From NCBI GenBank assembly GCA_010093605.1, contig MU004197.1, forward strand, positions 868,001 to 932,000: a stretch of DNA of 64,000 nucleotides. Direction: 5' to 3'. The DNA is from Lophium mytilinum. Its lineage: Eukaryota > Ascomycota > Dothideomycetes > Mytilinidiales > Mytilinidiaceae. Made by a program: the position numbers and the translations under genes. Positions 42,455 to 52,218 of this stretch are shown piece after piece. The stretch's first letter is position 1. Each line of letters starts with the position of its first letter. Under the pieces are notes generated by a model. It was given only the letters and a program-made list of their open reading frames with translations. It was not told the DNA's origin and ran no database searches.

Positions 42455-43560
42455 CTATCTCCGTCTGCTTGAACCAAAGCCAGTGCTCTCTTGTCTCGTC
42501 GTCGAAGGCGCAGAACCCGACGAGCCTGATGAACCAGACCTGCTCGAGCTGCTCTCCCCACCACCGAACCACCCGCCGCCGCCACCACCACCCCGCGGCG
42601 CTGGCGGGCTCGGGGCGCTCCTCGTCGGTGGCGCGGGATCCGTCCTCGTCGCCCTGCCCGCCGCATACCCTGCCGCCGCTCCTGCTGCAGCTCCCGTCCC
42701 AGTGCCCGTCCAGAAACCAGGGCGCCAAGCGTTTCCGGGCTGCTGAGCCGGCGGTGGTTGAGCGTATGTTCTCGGCTGAGTGTATGTTCTTGGCTGAGTG
42801 TAGGTTCTCGGCTGAGGCTTCGGTGAAGGGCCGTAGTCGTACGGCGGTGGTGGATCATCACCACCGCCTTCCCCTCCACCGCCATAGTTAGGCCTATAAG
42901 TCTCAGGCCCTCGAGCCCCTCCTCCGCGCGCAAAGCAGGCCGAGTAAATCATGTATACGACTACGGCACAAAATATGATCCAGAAGAGGCCAGCGACGAA
43001 ACCGGCGCCAGCGTTCCCTAAAGCATCATGGTCTTCTTCGGGCTGGCCTTTAGCAGGCTCACCGAACCACCCAGGCTTCTTCTTCCCGTATTTTTCTTCG
43101 CCTTTGTCAGTGAGGATGAGGCGGTATTCAACGCCGCAGCTGCCCTTGAGGATGTAGGGGTCGTCGGGGGATTCGTAGCCCTCGCAGACGACGTCGGTGG
43201 AGCCGAGCTTGAAGTCTTCGGGGAGGGAGGCGGTGCAGGTCCATTGGATGTTGTCGTCGTCGTAGTCGGAGCCTGCGTTCTTGCAGCGCATCACGTCGAC
43301 CTCGTAGAGGCCTTTTGCGTTGCCACCGACGCACTCGAGCTGTGGCGGGGTTAGCTGGGAGGTGAGGATTAGGGTGGAGGTTTGTTTACCTGGGGCATTG
43401 CTGAGACGCGTCGGTGGCTTGTTTGTTTGCCCTGCCGGAGGGTGAGGGTTTGGACATTGGAGAGGAGGACGCTGTTGGTGGGCTTTCGAGCTCCTTCGAC
43501 AGTGCCCGCTATGGTGAAGGCTGCTACCACGGCGGAGTAGAGAATGGTGAGGGGACGCAT
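42455..43560 (-). CDS. SARAF (TMEM66) family store-operated calcium entry regulator
   Basis: In animals SARAF is an ER membrane protein that damps STIM1-driven calcium entry; fungi keep the family without STIM/Orai, so the role here is open. Two exons (43560-43390, 43339-42455) around a 50-nt intron give 351 aa. There is an N-terminal signal peptide (LTILYSAVVAAFTIAGTVEG). The lumenal domain has family blocks: VQTLTLRQGKQTSHRR, VPQ-like AMPQLECVGGNA, VDVMRCKNAGSD, IQWTCTASLPEDFKLG, VVCEGYESPDDPYILKGSC and EYRL. One membrane segment follows (GFVAGLFWIIFCAVVVYMIY). The cytosolic tail is low-complexity: PRTYTQ repeats, Gly-rich runs and a Ser-rich end. Confidence 0.9.
42762..42815. repeat. 18-bp tandem repeat inside SARAF, 3 copies
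   Basis: Three near-identical 18-bp units (one or two differences each) encode the PRTYTQ repeats of the SARAF cytosolic tail. The unit length keeps the frame. Copy number may vary between strains. Confidence 0.85.
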
Positions 43561-43833
43561 GGTCGCTGTCAGTGCTGGTGTAGCAAGCTGGCAGGAGGAG
43601 GGTAGCGGCTACATGTGCGGCGGAGTGTGAAAGGACACGGTGGTCTTCCCTGCTGTGAATTGTCTAGCTCAGGCAACGACGTCGAGAGAGCTGTCGAGGT
43701 GGCGCGTTGCTCGGCCTTCGTCATTTTCGTAATTTTCAGCCTTAGGCAGCTAGCGCCGAAGTACAAAACACATTAGAACAGCAATTCCAATGGAACTTCC
43801 ATCCAGGCTCATTCAATCATAGCACTTTTCAAG
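43561..43833. promoter_or_regulatory. Divergent promoter region, SARAF / pbn1
   Basis: A 273-bp spacer between the divergent SARAF (minus) and pbn1 (plus) starts, with no other gene. Both products act in the ER membrane, so shared control is plausible but not shown. Confidence 0.5.
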
Positions 43834-45613
43834 ATGAGGCAGAGGATAACATACATCGTCCACGACCCGGATGAATTCAACCCTGACAAACTCCACGTGT
43901 TCGATGACTCGTTCAGCTTGGTTTCTGTTGATGCTGCAAAGGAGCATAGGTTGACGTTTAGCTTGTCTGAACTACCTCAAGAGGTGTGATTGGAGCTGTG
44001 CGTTAGTGGTTATTAGATGATCCTAACTTTTGTTAGCTGTACCGGGTGTTAAGGCAGTGTCATGAGCTTCATATCCGCTGGGCATCGGAACAGGCTTACT
44101 CTACCATACCGCCTTTTGTTTCCCATATATCACCAGGACTTCATGCCTTCTTCACTCCTCAGAAGGACAGGTCTCCGTACGTTCAAACTTTGATCAAATT
44201 AAAAGGCACTTTCTCCTTTTGTGGTACTTGGATGCTTATGCTTTACGTAGGGACTTGCTCTGCCCTACCCTCAAAAAGATCTTTGGCGACAGCCTTGAAT
44301 GTCAAAGTCCGAAGGTAGTCCTCGTTCTCTGTGATTCTTAGTTCTTAGCAGATATTCACATCCTATAGGAAAGCTTCGTCAACATGCCGGTCCTCTCTGG
44401 ACGCTTCTCATCTTCATCCACGTCGCAGTTTTATCAGCTGCTTCCCTCGCTAGACGATTTAGTCACATATATTCAGCAAAGTCTGTGTCCAAAATCCGAC
44501 TTCAATTGCCAGGCAAAAGCTTCTACTCTGGGCTCGGCTACTTATGTAGACTTCGACTACGATACGATATCTCATGCTCTCATTCTTAACGCATTCTGGG
44601 CACGTGAGCCGAGTGAAGGAAGCTGGACAGAATCAATATCTCTGCAAAAGGAAGGAGACACGATAGAGGTGGGTGTGCTCACCTCCGAAAAGGCCGTAGA
44701 CAACGAGGACCTTGCCTTCAGTGGCTTTCTGACTGTTGTGGGAGAGGACGCAAAACCTAGTACGTCTACCCATTCGTACTGGACTACATTGCTTCCTACT
44801 GACGCTCTTCTTGCAGAGCCAACACGCTTTCATTTTCCCTCACGCCATCACCCACTTCCCAAGTCTGCCTCATCACCTCCGCTCACCTACGCAACCTCCT
44901 TCAAGCAACCAGCGGGCCTGCACCCTTCTCTCACCCTCTCGTTTCCAGCCTCCTCCTTGACGCCTCCCGACGAAACCTGCGCCTTGCACACCTACCTCAC
45001 CCTCCCTTCAGTACTTTTTATAGACAAATACCAGCTCTCCGACCCCCTTTTCCTCGCCTCGCTCAACCTCGTCTTCCTCCGCTCCATAAGCGGCGCCACG
45101 GACCTCGAAGCCCCAGACTGGGTAGTGTCGCAATGGGGTTCCGCCGCACTCCTCGAGCTCGCCATCCCGCCTCAGCACGACTCCGCCCCACAGGATGGCG
45201 ACTGGGAGGTTTCCATCCCGCTCCACCTCCGCTACCTGCCGCCGAACCACAACAAGACCGGTCTCGAGTCATCCGCGACGCCGTGGCCCGTTGTGTTCTG
45301 GGCGTGTCGCGCGGAAGAGGGGTCAAAGATGACGGTCAATCCGTTTGATAGGGTTAATTTGGGTTATGATGGGCTGTTTGGGCCCAAGACGATGTTCTAT
45401 CACGTGCCGCCTGCGGATGTGGGGGGGTTGGTGGAGAGGATTGATGTGCCGGTGCTGGATCTGGATCGGGCGGGGTATGTGGAATGGGGGACTGTGGCGG
45501 CGGTTGTGCTGGGGGTTGCGTGGGTTTGTTGGAAGTTGGGGGTGGTTGTCTGGAGCGACTATAAGAAAGACACGGTAGCTAGCAGGGAGAAGGAGGGGAA
45601 GAAGAAGCAGTGA
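43834..45613 (+). CDS. pbn1: Pbn1 (PIG-X), GPI mannosyltransferase I subunit
   Basis: Pbn1 stabilises Gpi14/PIG-M, the first GPI mannosyltransferase in the ER. Six exons (43834-43983, 44037-44176, 44251-44314, 44369-44759, 44817-45613 with five exons counted here, the last intron being in frame) give 513 aa. The start MRQRITYIVHDPDEFNP, then LTFSLSELPQELYRVLRQ, HELHIRWASEQ and SPGLHAFFTP, match the fungal Pbn1 N-terminus. The GFLTVVGEDAKP then TRFHFPSRHHPLP block matches once the 57-nt stop-free intron 44760-44816 is removed. The PIG-X domain follows (SLTLSFPASSL, CALHTYLTLPSVLFIDKYQL). A C-terminal membrane segment (AAVVLGVAWVCWKLGVVVW) and basic tail complete it. The ATG at 44384, which starts the longest single frame, is internal. 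Confidence 0.92.
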
Positions 45614-46370
45614 TGGGACAGGCCATAATTCAGTTGGATTCGTTGTGAATTCGAGTTGAATTCGTGTTGAATGGTTTACAATTGTATGCAAATCAGTTCA
45701 ACTGAGAATGTACCGTGCCTTGCTGTAGATAACCAAAATCGTTTCTACCACTGTTTATGGGGACCTAACTTACTATTAGAAACGGAAGGCAGCGGATACA
45801 CTTTCAGTCGGCGTACACCCTGCTGACGGCGTCTGGACTAGCTTCGCGAGTTTACTGGTCGTCAAAAATGCGGCTATTTTCTCTTATTCGGAACGTTGAG
45901 AATAGTATGAGGCCACTCAGGCAGCGGTAAAAGAGACCACCATATGATGGGGTATCTCATCCACCCTCCACCCTCCACCCTCCACCGTCTCTTTGCCGGG
46001 AGTTGCATTCAAAAGTCACAGCATTCACTTCAAGTCCATGTCTTCATTCATTCCAACTCCAATTTGATTCCACTTGAGATTGCAGACATAAAGTACCATC
46101 CACTCCCGGGTTCGACGAGCTAGTATCTAATTGGTAAAAGAATAAAAACAGATAAATGATGAAAGATGGACAAAGAAGAGGAGGTATCTGCCGGCGAGAT
46201 AAGCCGAGTGGTGATATAAGCGCTAAATTGGAAGATATGTGCATACTTAATAAAGGAATATGCAACAAAAAGAGGCCAATCTGATGGATGAAGAGGCCAA
46301 AGCATGTCGATAGGGGTAGCCCTGTGATGACAGATCGTAAGGATGAAGCAAAGTTGCCCCAGATCCACCA
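45614..46370. other. Intergenic region, convergent 3' ends
   Basis: pbn1 (plus) and a BTB gene (minus) converge. It contains a heptamer repeat at 45961-45987. No gene recognised. Confidence 0.5.
45961..45987. repeat. CCACCCT heptamer tandem repeat
   Basis: CCACCCT is repeated three times and followed by CCACC, with a partial unit before it. A simple-sequence minisatellite in the convergent 3' region of pbn1 and the BTB gene. Confidence 0.8.
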
Positions 46371-48057
46371 TTACGCGAATTCCTCCCCCATAACGGCCCA
46401 AGGATAATCAGCCGGCGTGACCTCAACGCAAGTAAGATAACCAATCGTATTCGCCTCCAGATCCAGCAAAAGCTTATTCGTCGTGATCTCCGCCACCGTC
46501 TTCGTCGCATACTCCTTGAGCATCTTGAGATCGTCCGCAAGCTCACTCCACGAATCCGTCTTATTCCGCACACGCAGCATGAGCGTCTTCAGCACTTCGT
46601 CGAACGGCAGGTACGCGTCGCCTCCCTTCCTGATCCTGCGGTAGAGCGCGCCGATGCGCATCGGGTTCGTCGCGTCGGAGTTCTTAAACGCGGCCGCGCG
46701 CACCTCTCTGCAGAACCAGTCGCGGAACATCTGGGCCGGCATCCAGGCTTCGAAGTCGCTCTCCATCGTGACATATTTGCCGTCGGCGCCCTCGATCGAG
46801 TTGAGGAAGAGATCACGCTCTACTAGTGCACTGAGCTTTATCAGGTGCTGGGATTTGGCTTTGATCAGCCTGTGGACGCCTGCTGCGATTTCGCTCCTTG
46901 GTGTTGCCCATGGCCAGGCAGGGTACGATCCGACCAGATGGATCAACGCTTCTGTGTAGATGGATGGAGACTCGAGGTCGACTGAGAGGCTTAGCCAGCG
47001 CGCAGGGTCGTTCTTGATGGACACGAAGAGGGCTTCGCGGAACTGGGAGAGGAGGTTGCCTAGGTGTGGCCTGATGAGCTCAAGGGAGCCGTACTCCTTT
47101 GCGACTTTGATCAAGATTTCGCACTGTCCCAGCGCACGTTTGACGTTCGTCGTCGAAAGCTGAGGCGGGAAATTGTAGAACGTCCGGAACAGTGATCTGT
47201 AGGCCTGAATGACATCTGCGTGGCTGGACCCCCCAGATTTGGCCCCAGTTGCGTCCTCGGGTTTGATGGTGTTGGCGATGTGAGGAGTCCCATCTTCGAC
47301 TGGCTCGGGCTTCACTTGGATTTCGCCATTTGTGGCGATTACGTCGCTGGCTGATATGTTGAATTCTGGCTCAGATTCGTCTTCGGGTTGTAGGACGAGA
47401 AGCGGCAGGATCGGATTTTCATCAAAAGTGAAGTAGAACTTCGACGGTGGAGAGCTTGTCAAAGCTGCTCCCGCAAATATGTCATGGAACCACGACGAAC
47501 TCCGTTCGAGGACCGACTTGTGAAGCCGGTAGTGCTCGCTCACCTCACCAAAATTCGTGTCAAACTTCGTGAAGATAATCACATCGCCACCGTTGAAGAA
47601 AGGAAAGGTCTCACCCGGGGCTTTGGCAGCCATGTCGGCGGCGGCGCTGCGCTGTCTTTTGTAGGAGCGAAGTGAGGTTGTTCCACCGATACGCTTGAGC
47701 TAAGTGATATCAGTTGCAATGTCAAGAGATAGTATGTATAATACTTACCGAGGGAGCGTCACTGGCTGTAGCAGGGGAATCCGGAGTCATAATGATGGAC
47801 GATTCCTGGCTGAGCGTTCGTGAGGTGGAGATGGATGAACTCGCCAAAGCTTCTTCCGTAGTAGATGTTGTTTCAAGGTGAAGCTGATGTAGGAGTGGAG
47901 TATTGGTCGTAAGGCTATACGACTCTGGTCTTGGTTCTGGGCGAAGGTCAAGCCCAACGTAAGGATTATATAGCTTCGTACGGGGAGACTTGACAAGTTT
48001 CTCGGTTTGGTGGACCGGCTTAGCTGGTAGGCTGGAAGTATAGTCGTTCATTTTCAT
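46371..48057 (-). CDS. BTB domain protein
   Basis: Two exons (48057-47749, 47699-46371) around a 49-nt intron (GTAAGT...TTAG, phase 0) give 545 aa. The second exon could also stand alone from MAAKAPGE at 47633 (420 aa), but the reading frame continues through the acceptor into exon 1, so the longer form fits. The BTB core lies at about 135-190: GGDVIIFTKFDTNFGE, EHYRLHKSVLERSSSWFHDI. A helical C-terminal half follows (VIQAYRSLFRTFYNFPPQLS, CEILIKVAKEYGSLELIRPH, LIHLVGSYPAWPWATPRSEI), known in fungal BTB proteins of unknown role. The N-terminal 120 residues are Ser/Thr-rich and disordered. Confidence 0.78.
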
Positions 48058-48378
48058 CAAAGATTGCTGAAGGATTGGTCACTTGATGAGTATTGCACGT
48101 GAGATAAAAGATGAGGAAGGAAACCATAGGCTCAGGATCAGGCTCCGTGGGACGTAAGTAGCAGTCTGACAACGCCGTTTGAGGTGGCCCGCAAAGCTAT
48201 CAACTTTGTCAGCATTGTCCTTTTCCAAACTTTTAAAACGTGCCAGAAGACCTCAAGCGGTACTAGACAAGTGGTTAAAAGGCCTAGCGGGTGTGCGTTG
48301 CTTACTGTGCGTCTTCATAGAAATTCATACGTTCGTTTACCATTACGCGAGGAAGTTCATGGCGTTTTGCTGCGTTCT

Positions 48379-48382
<4 letters not shown>

Positions 48383-48410
<28 letters not shown>
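48383..48410. repeat. (GA)14 microsatellite
   Basis: Fourteen uninterrupted GA dinucleotides. Likely to vary in length between isolates. Confidence 0.95.
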
Positions 48411-48412
<2 letters not shown>

Positions 48413-48685
48413 CGTCATTTTGGGACTCACGAGGCTACTCTAGACGGCGTCAGCAGGGTGTACACAGATAGATTAGAAGTGTATATGCTATCACCGGGTT
48501 TCGTCAGTACGTTGGAGGCCACCAAACAGTGGCAAAGCAGTGTACGGATATCTATGGCAAAGCACTGTACAAGATGTCCTGTACCCGCCGTAGGCCCCAC
48601 CGCTACTCTTTGACAGAGAGGGTATTGCTTACAGTACTCACTATTGCTGCCACTATCTAGGTTGCCTTGAGGAGCTTTCAAAACT

Positions 48686-48812
48686 CAGTACTTGATGTTA
48701 AGGTCGACGTATTGGTAACGGGTATACTTTTGACTAGCCGACCAGCTGCTAGCTGTATGCCTTACACAAGCATTGAGCTAGCAAAAGGGGAGCCCAAGCT
48801 GTAGTATATCCG
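48686..48812 (-). mobile_element. Possible degenerate TIR element, copy D
   Basis: It begins CAGTACTTGATGTTAAGG, like the end CAGTACTAGGCCATAAG of the 11.8-kb copy, and closes with AGCCCAAGCTGTAG, like GCCCAAACTTGTGG. Internally, TTGACTAGCCGACCAGCTGC and AGCATTGAGCTAGCA resemble copy A in the plus direction. The match is partial and gapped, so I hold it as a weak fourth member. Confidence 0.35.
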
Positions 48813-48942
48813 GGTGGTTAAGCCATCGGCCTAGTGGGAGAGCTATGAACATTGATAGCGCTTCTCCAGCGTTACCTTCAATGACTATTGCCCATAATCT
48901 CAGCCTCGCCTTCTTCTTTCGTTCAAATTACATTATTTCACG

Positions 48943-50775
48943 CTACCTCCTGCTTCCCACCTCGTTTTCTTCATCGTTGTCCCCTTGACATTCCAGTTCA
49001 ACCCCCTTCTCCCTAGGTGTTGGTACGCCCTGTAATAACATAATTCCCTGCTCCATGATGAACGCAAAGCTATCCGTTCTAGGCTTTTGTCCGGCAAGGC
49101 CTGTCCTCAGTCGCGGAGTCACTGGAATTATTGCGTTGTGAAACCCTAAAGTGGCGTGGCGAAGGGCAGTTGGTGATATGAGCAGCCTGCCCTCCTCGTT
49201 AAGGGACACATATTTGAACTCTGTGGGTGAGGTGATAGGTTCGATGTCAAGGGGGCGCCAGGTTTGGAGATGTTGGAGGTCTGCGGAGGTTAGTGTTGTT
49301 CGAGTCTGCAAACTCGACGAATCGATGTAGAATGTGACGAGAGAATAGTAACGTAGGAGTTGAATATAGTAAGTGAATACAGCAAACGATTTGAATGTAG
49401 GATGTAGGATCAACGTACCACGCAAGAGTTTCGCTCCATCAGGCTCCGTATTGGAAACTCTGTCATCCCAAGTCTCCTTCCGCTTCGTGGCCCAAACCGT
49501 CTTCTTACCGTTCAATTCGAAGCAGACACGGCGGGTCCCCCGCACTTCAATATCCTTAAGGATGTGTACTAGGCCGAGTACTTCTCGTAAGACCAGTGCT
49601 CTTGAACTCCGCTTCACCAAGATGATTTCAAGTAACCTCAACGGTCTTTTCTCGATATCCTCTATGCCGTTCGTGATAGAATCTTCGCCCCTTCTATGAC
49701 TAGTGCTCCTCATATTCTTCAAGCTTTTCGACCGTCTCGGCCGTCCCAGACTGCGACTGGGGCGACTGATAGCCTTCCCTGTCTGCGCTGGCACAACTCT
49801 CATACTCGCAATCGACTGTACGCATTTTTGAATGATCATTGCGTCTTCCACCTCTTCTTTGAGAGACCTCATCTTATATCCGCCGCCACCATGCCCATCG
49901 CTCCCGTCCATCCAATTCAGCTCTTCGCGACCTCTATGAACGGCTGCTTCGGTGCTTGGCACTGGTAAACGTAGGATAAGCCGGGAGACTCGACGAAGAG
50001 ACGACTGAACCAGGGCTGGTGTTTGAGTAATCCAAAACTTGTGCAGCAGTTTGATTTGAAGGTCTATGCAGGATGCGGACGAGTCGTAAATGGCGGCTAC
50101 ATCTATGATGAAGATATTTTTTGAGAAGAAGACGTCGAGGGCTCGGTTCCTAATACTATATGAAACTAGGAAGAGTGGATGATGTACGGACTGCCGAAGT
50201 GTGGTATGGGTGGGATGACTAGGTACTTGCATGACGTTAAGAGAGTCATGGCCGATTGTTATTATTGACGGGACGGTAACCGCATAGCCTATAATCTGGT
50301 TGAGAATGGCAGGTGGCAGACATAGAAGAGAGGACGAAGGATGATCCTCTTGCCTTGGACTGAGGGAACAGGGTGTGCTTGATGTTGTGCAAGTCGTACA
50401 ATTTGTCGCGGAAGACGTAATTGAGTATGTGGTACTCGATACGCTTTTGCTCGAGTAGTCCGAACCTGGCGTGTCGCTGCGCCCGTGGTGGCAGTATTTC
50501 CAGGGCCATCGCAAAAAGCAATGCCTAGTTACCGGATGTGCATGCTGTTTTGCAATGTCCTCAGTGTGCCTCGCGAGAAGGGAATGCGCTTCGCAGGTAC
50601 AGTCTTTGGTCACGCATTTTACTGCACCGCTGCCGTACCCTTGAAAGACTGACTGGTACGGTTTGTGGGGACTCCTCTGTTTGGCATTTTGATCGAATGA
50701 GCTAAAATCGAACTCGAAGTGTGAAGTCGGGAGATCAAGCGTCACTTGTGGAATAAGTTTGTCAGCTTCGGCCAT
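48943..50775 (-). CDS. Hypothetical protein, F-box-like start possible
   Basis: A frame of 610 codons starting at the ATG read down from 50775. A possible 138-nt in-frame intron lies at 49418-49281 (G|GTACGT, branch ACTAAC, GCAG); removing it gives 564 aa and joins GAKLLR to DLQHLQTWRPLDIEPI. The N-terminus is Cys/His-containing (CVTKDCTCEAHSLLARH). A helical stretch, SSLLCLPPAILNQIIGYAV, followed by LFLVSYSIRNRALDVFFSKN, resembles the LP.EI...I...L...LL.vs...r..a...fy pattern of fungal F-box-like proteins. The remainder has basic patches and no known domain. Probable gene, function unknown; the F-box idea is tentative. Confidence 0.62.
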   Translation of the reverse strand: MAEADKLIPQVTLDLPTSHFEFDFSSFDQNAKQRSPHKPYQSVFQGYGSGAVKCVTKDCTCEAHSLLARHTEDIAKQHAHPVTRHCFLRWPWKYCHHGRSDTPGSDYSSKSVSSTTYSITSSATNCTTCTTSSTPCSLSPRQEDHPSSSLLCLPPAILNQIIGYAVTVPSIITIGHDSLNVMQVPSHPTHTTLRQSVHHPLFLVSYSIRNRALDVFFSKNIFIIDVAAIYDSSASCIDLQIKLLHKFWITQTPALVQSSLRRVSRLILRLPVPSTEAAVHRGREELNWMDGSDGHGGGGYKMRSLKEEVEDAMIIQKCVQSIASMRVVPAQTGKAISRPSRSLGRPRRSKSLKNMRSTSHRRGEDSITNGIEDIEKRPLRLLEIILVKRSSRALVLREVLGLVHILKDIEVRGTRRVCFELNGKKTVWATKRKETWDDRVSNTEPDGAKLLRGTLILHPTFKSFAVFTYYIQLLRYYSLVTFYIDSSSLQTRTTLTSADLQHLQTWRPLDIEPITSPTEFKYVSLNEEGRLLISPTALRHATLGFHNAIIPVTPRLRTGLAGQKPRTDSFAFIMEQGIMLLQGVPTPREKGVELECQGDNDEENEVGSRR

Positions 50776-52218
50776 GAAATGCTAACTAAAAATGGTTGGC
50801 TGGGCCCCGTAGCGAGTATAAGGAAAGTATAATAGCATAAAGACCCCGAATTACGGTGTGAGAGCTAGTTTGGCGATGATGGAAAAATGAGAAGCTAAAC
50901 AGCTGTAGAATATATGTAGATTGAGGGAAGGTCAAAGATTTACTATTTGGTCAAATTTTCTGCTAGGTATCGGCGGTACGACGACACCAATGTCCTATGC
51001 TGTGTAACAAGAGATTGGCGCTGTAGTAATTGACCCGTAGGAAAGCTCACGCTCTTGTGAGCAACAGGACGTAGGGGATGGCACGTAACTCGTCTGAAGG
51101 ATCCTAGCGACTACATGATATCGCATAGATTTCCTATTTGTCGATCGAATCAGACGATCGAACGAAGATAATCGATACAAGGATTATCTTCCGTTGAGAT
51201 TTGCGAAGGCAAGTGCTAATGCATTGCTTGGCACCCAGGTGTGCAGCAAGGGCTTGGCGGCTAAAGCTAGTGAAGGCCCCCTGGTCCGAACCACAGGAAG
51301 TGGTTCCTCTAGTCGATTATTGCGACATCTAAGTTACCATCAGAAAGGGATTCCGTACTGTAGGACTCTCAAAACGGCGAAGAAATCAGAATGGATGATC
51401 GTCTGGTAGGGCGCCCAACCAAAGATAAAGACATGGCGTAAAAATTATCTATACGACAGAAGCTTCTGGGACATGGTCGTTTGAGAAGCTTGGTACGAGA
51501 TGCATGAATGTGTTGTTCTTTCTCCCCTTCAACGATGTGACAATAAAACAAGGGGGCAATGAGGCGTAGACGACGCGAGGCTTGCTTCAGGCACGAGTCG
51601 TTTCATTGCCCCGTACACTCAGCTTGGGCGATGAGCTTGAACAAATAATTGGCCGTAGTAGAGAGGGAGGCATTCTATCACCTAAACGCTTCCAAGAGGA
51701 TCCAGAGGCTAGTCGGAAGACTGATGAGGAATGAAAGGATCGGAAGAAGTACTAGGTGTGGGGCACAAGTCAAGTGGCGTCGAAATACTTTACGGGGATG
51801 CCACTTTCCTTCTTCATGCCATCAAATTCGAACTTCCAGCCTTCCAACATGGAGAATGTTTAATACTATATGACGGTAATAGATTGTGCATCTTGGATAC
51901 TCGCCTAAGCGCTTTCTGTCTTACCCTTACTCGGCGCAGCCCGCATTCATACCTTGAGTGTAAATTGTGGGTATTGAAGCGGTACAAGCGGTACCGCACA
52001 GTACGCCTAAAAGCCGTCAGCTTATGTGCATCCTCAAATATATAGAAAGGCTGTACCGTCCGTACTAGAACTGAGTTTACTCATTTTGAAATCAGTATAA
52101 ACTCTCTATCTAATCTGAAGGAAAGTCAAGGTCTCAGCCCCTAAGGTATATACCTCAAAGCATATTCAATCCTTGACTATTGGCCAAGATATTCAGACTG
52201 TACCCTACGGACGTCAAG
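50776..52218. other. Intergenic region upstream of pyruvate decarboxylase
   Basis: About 1.4 kb between divergent genes with no supported gene. Frames at 51194-51409 and 51649-52045 lack motifs. Upstream of the PDC ATG the frame is open back to 52180, but without an ATG. Confidence 0.5.

Larger units (their letters stand above)
48058..48942. other. Intergenic region with microsatellite and possible TIR element
   Basis: Upstream region of the BTB gene and 3' flank of the 610-aa gene. It contains a GA microsatellite (48383-48410) and a possible fourth TIR copy (48686-48812). The 144-codon frame at 48179 runs through the microsatellite and is not a believable gene. Confidence 0.5.

Noticed and set aside
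42433-42933. 166-codon minus-strand frame
   Set aside because: Alternate frame of the SARAF tail; composed of low-complexity Arg/His repeats.
48179-48613. 144-codon frame through the GA repeat
   Set aside because: Its length depends on the microsatellite, which simply codes for RE/ER repeats without a stop; no other support.
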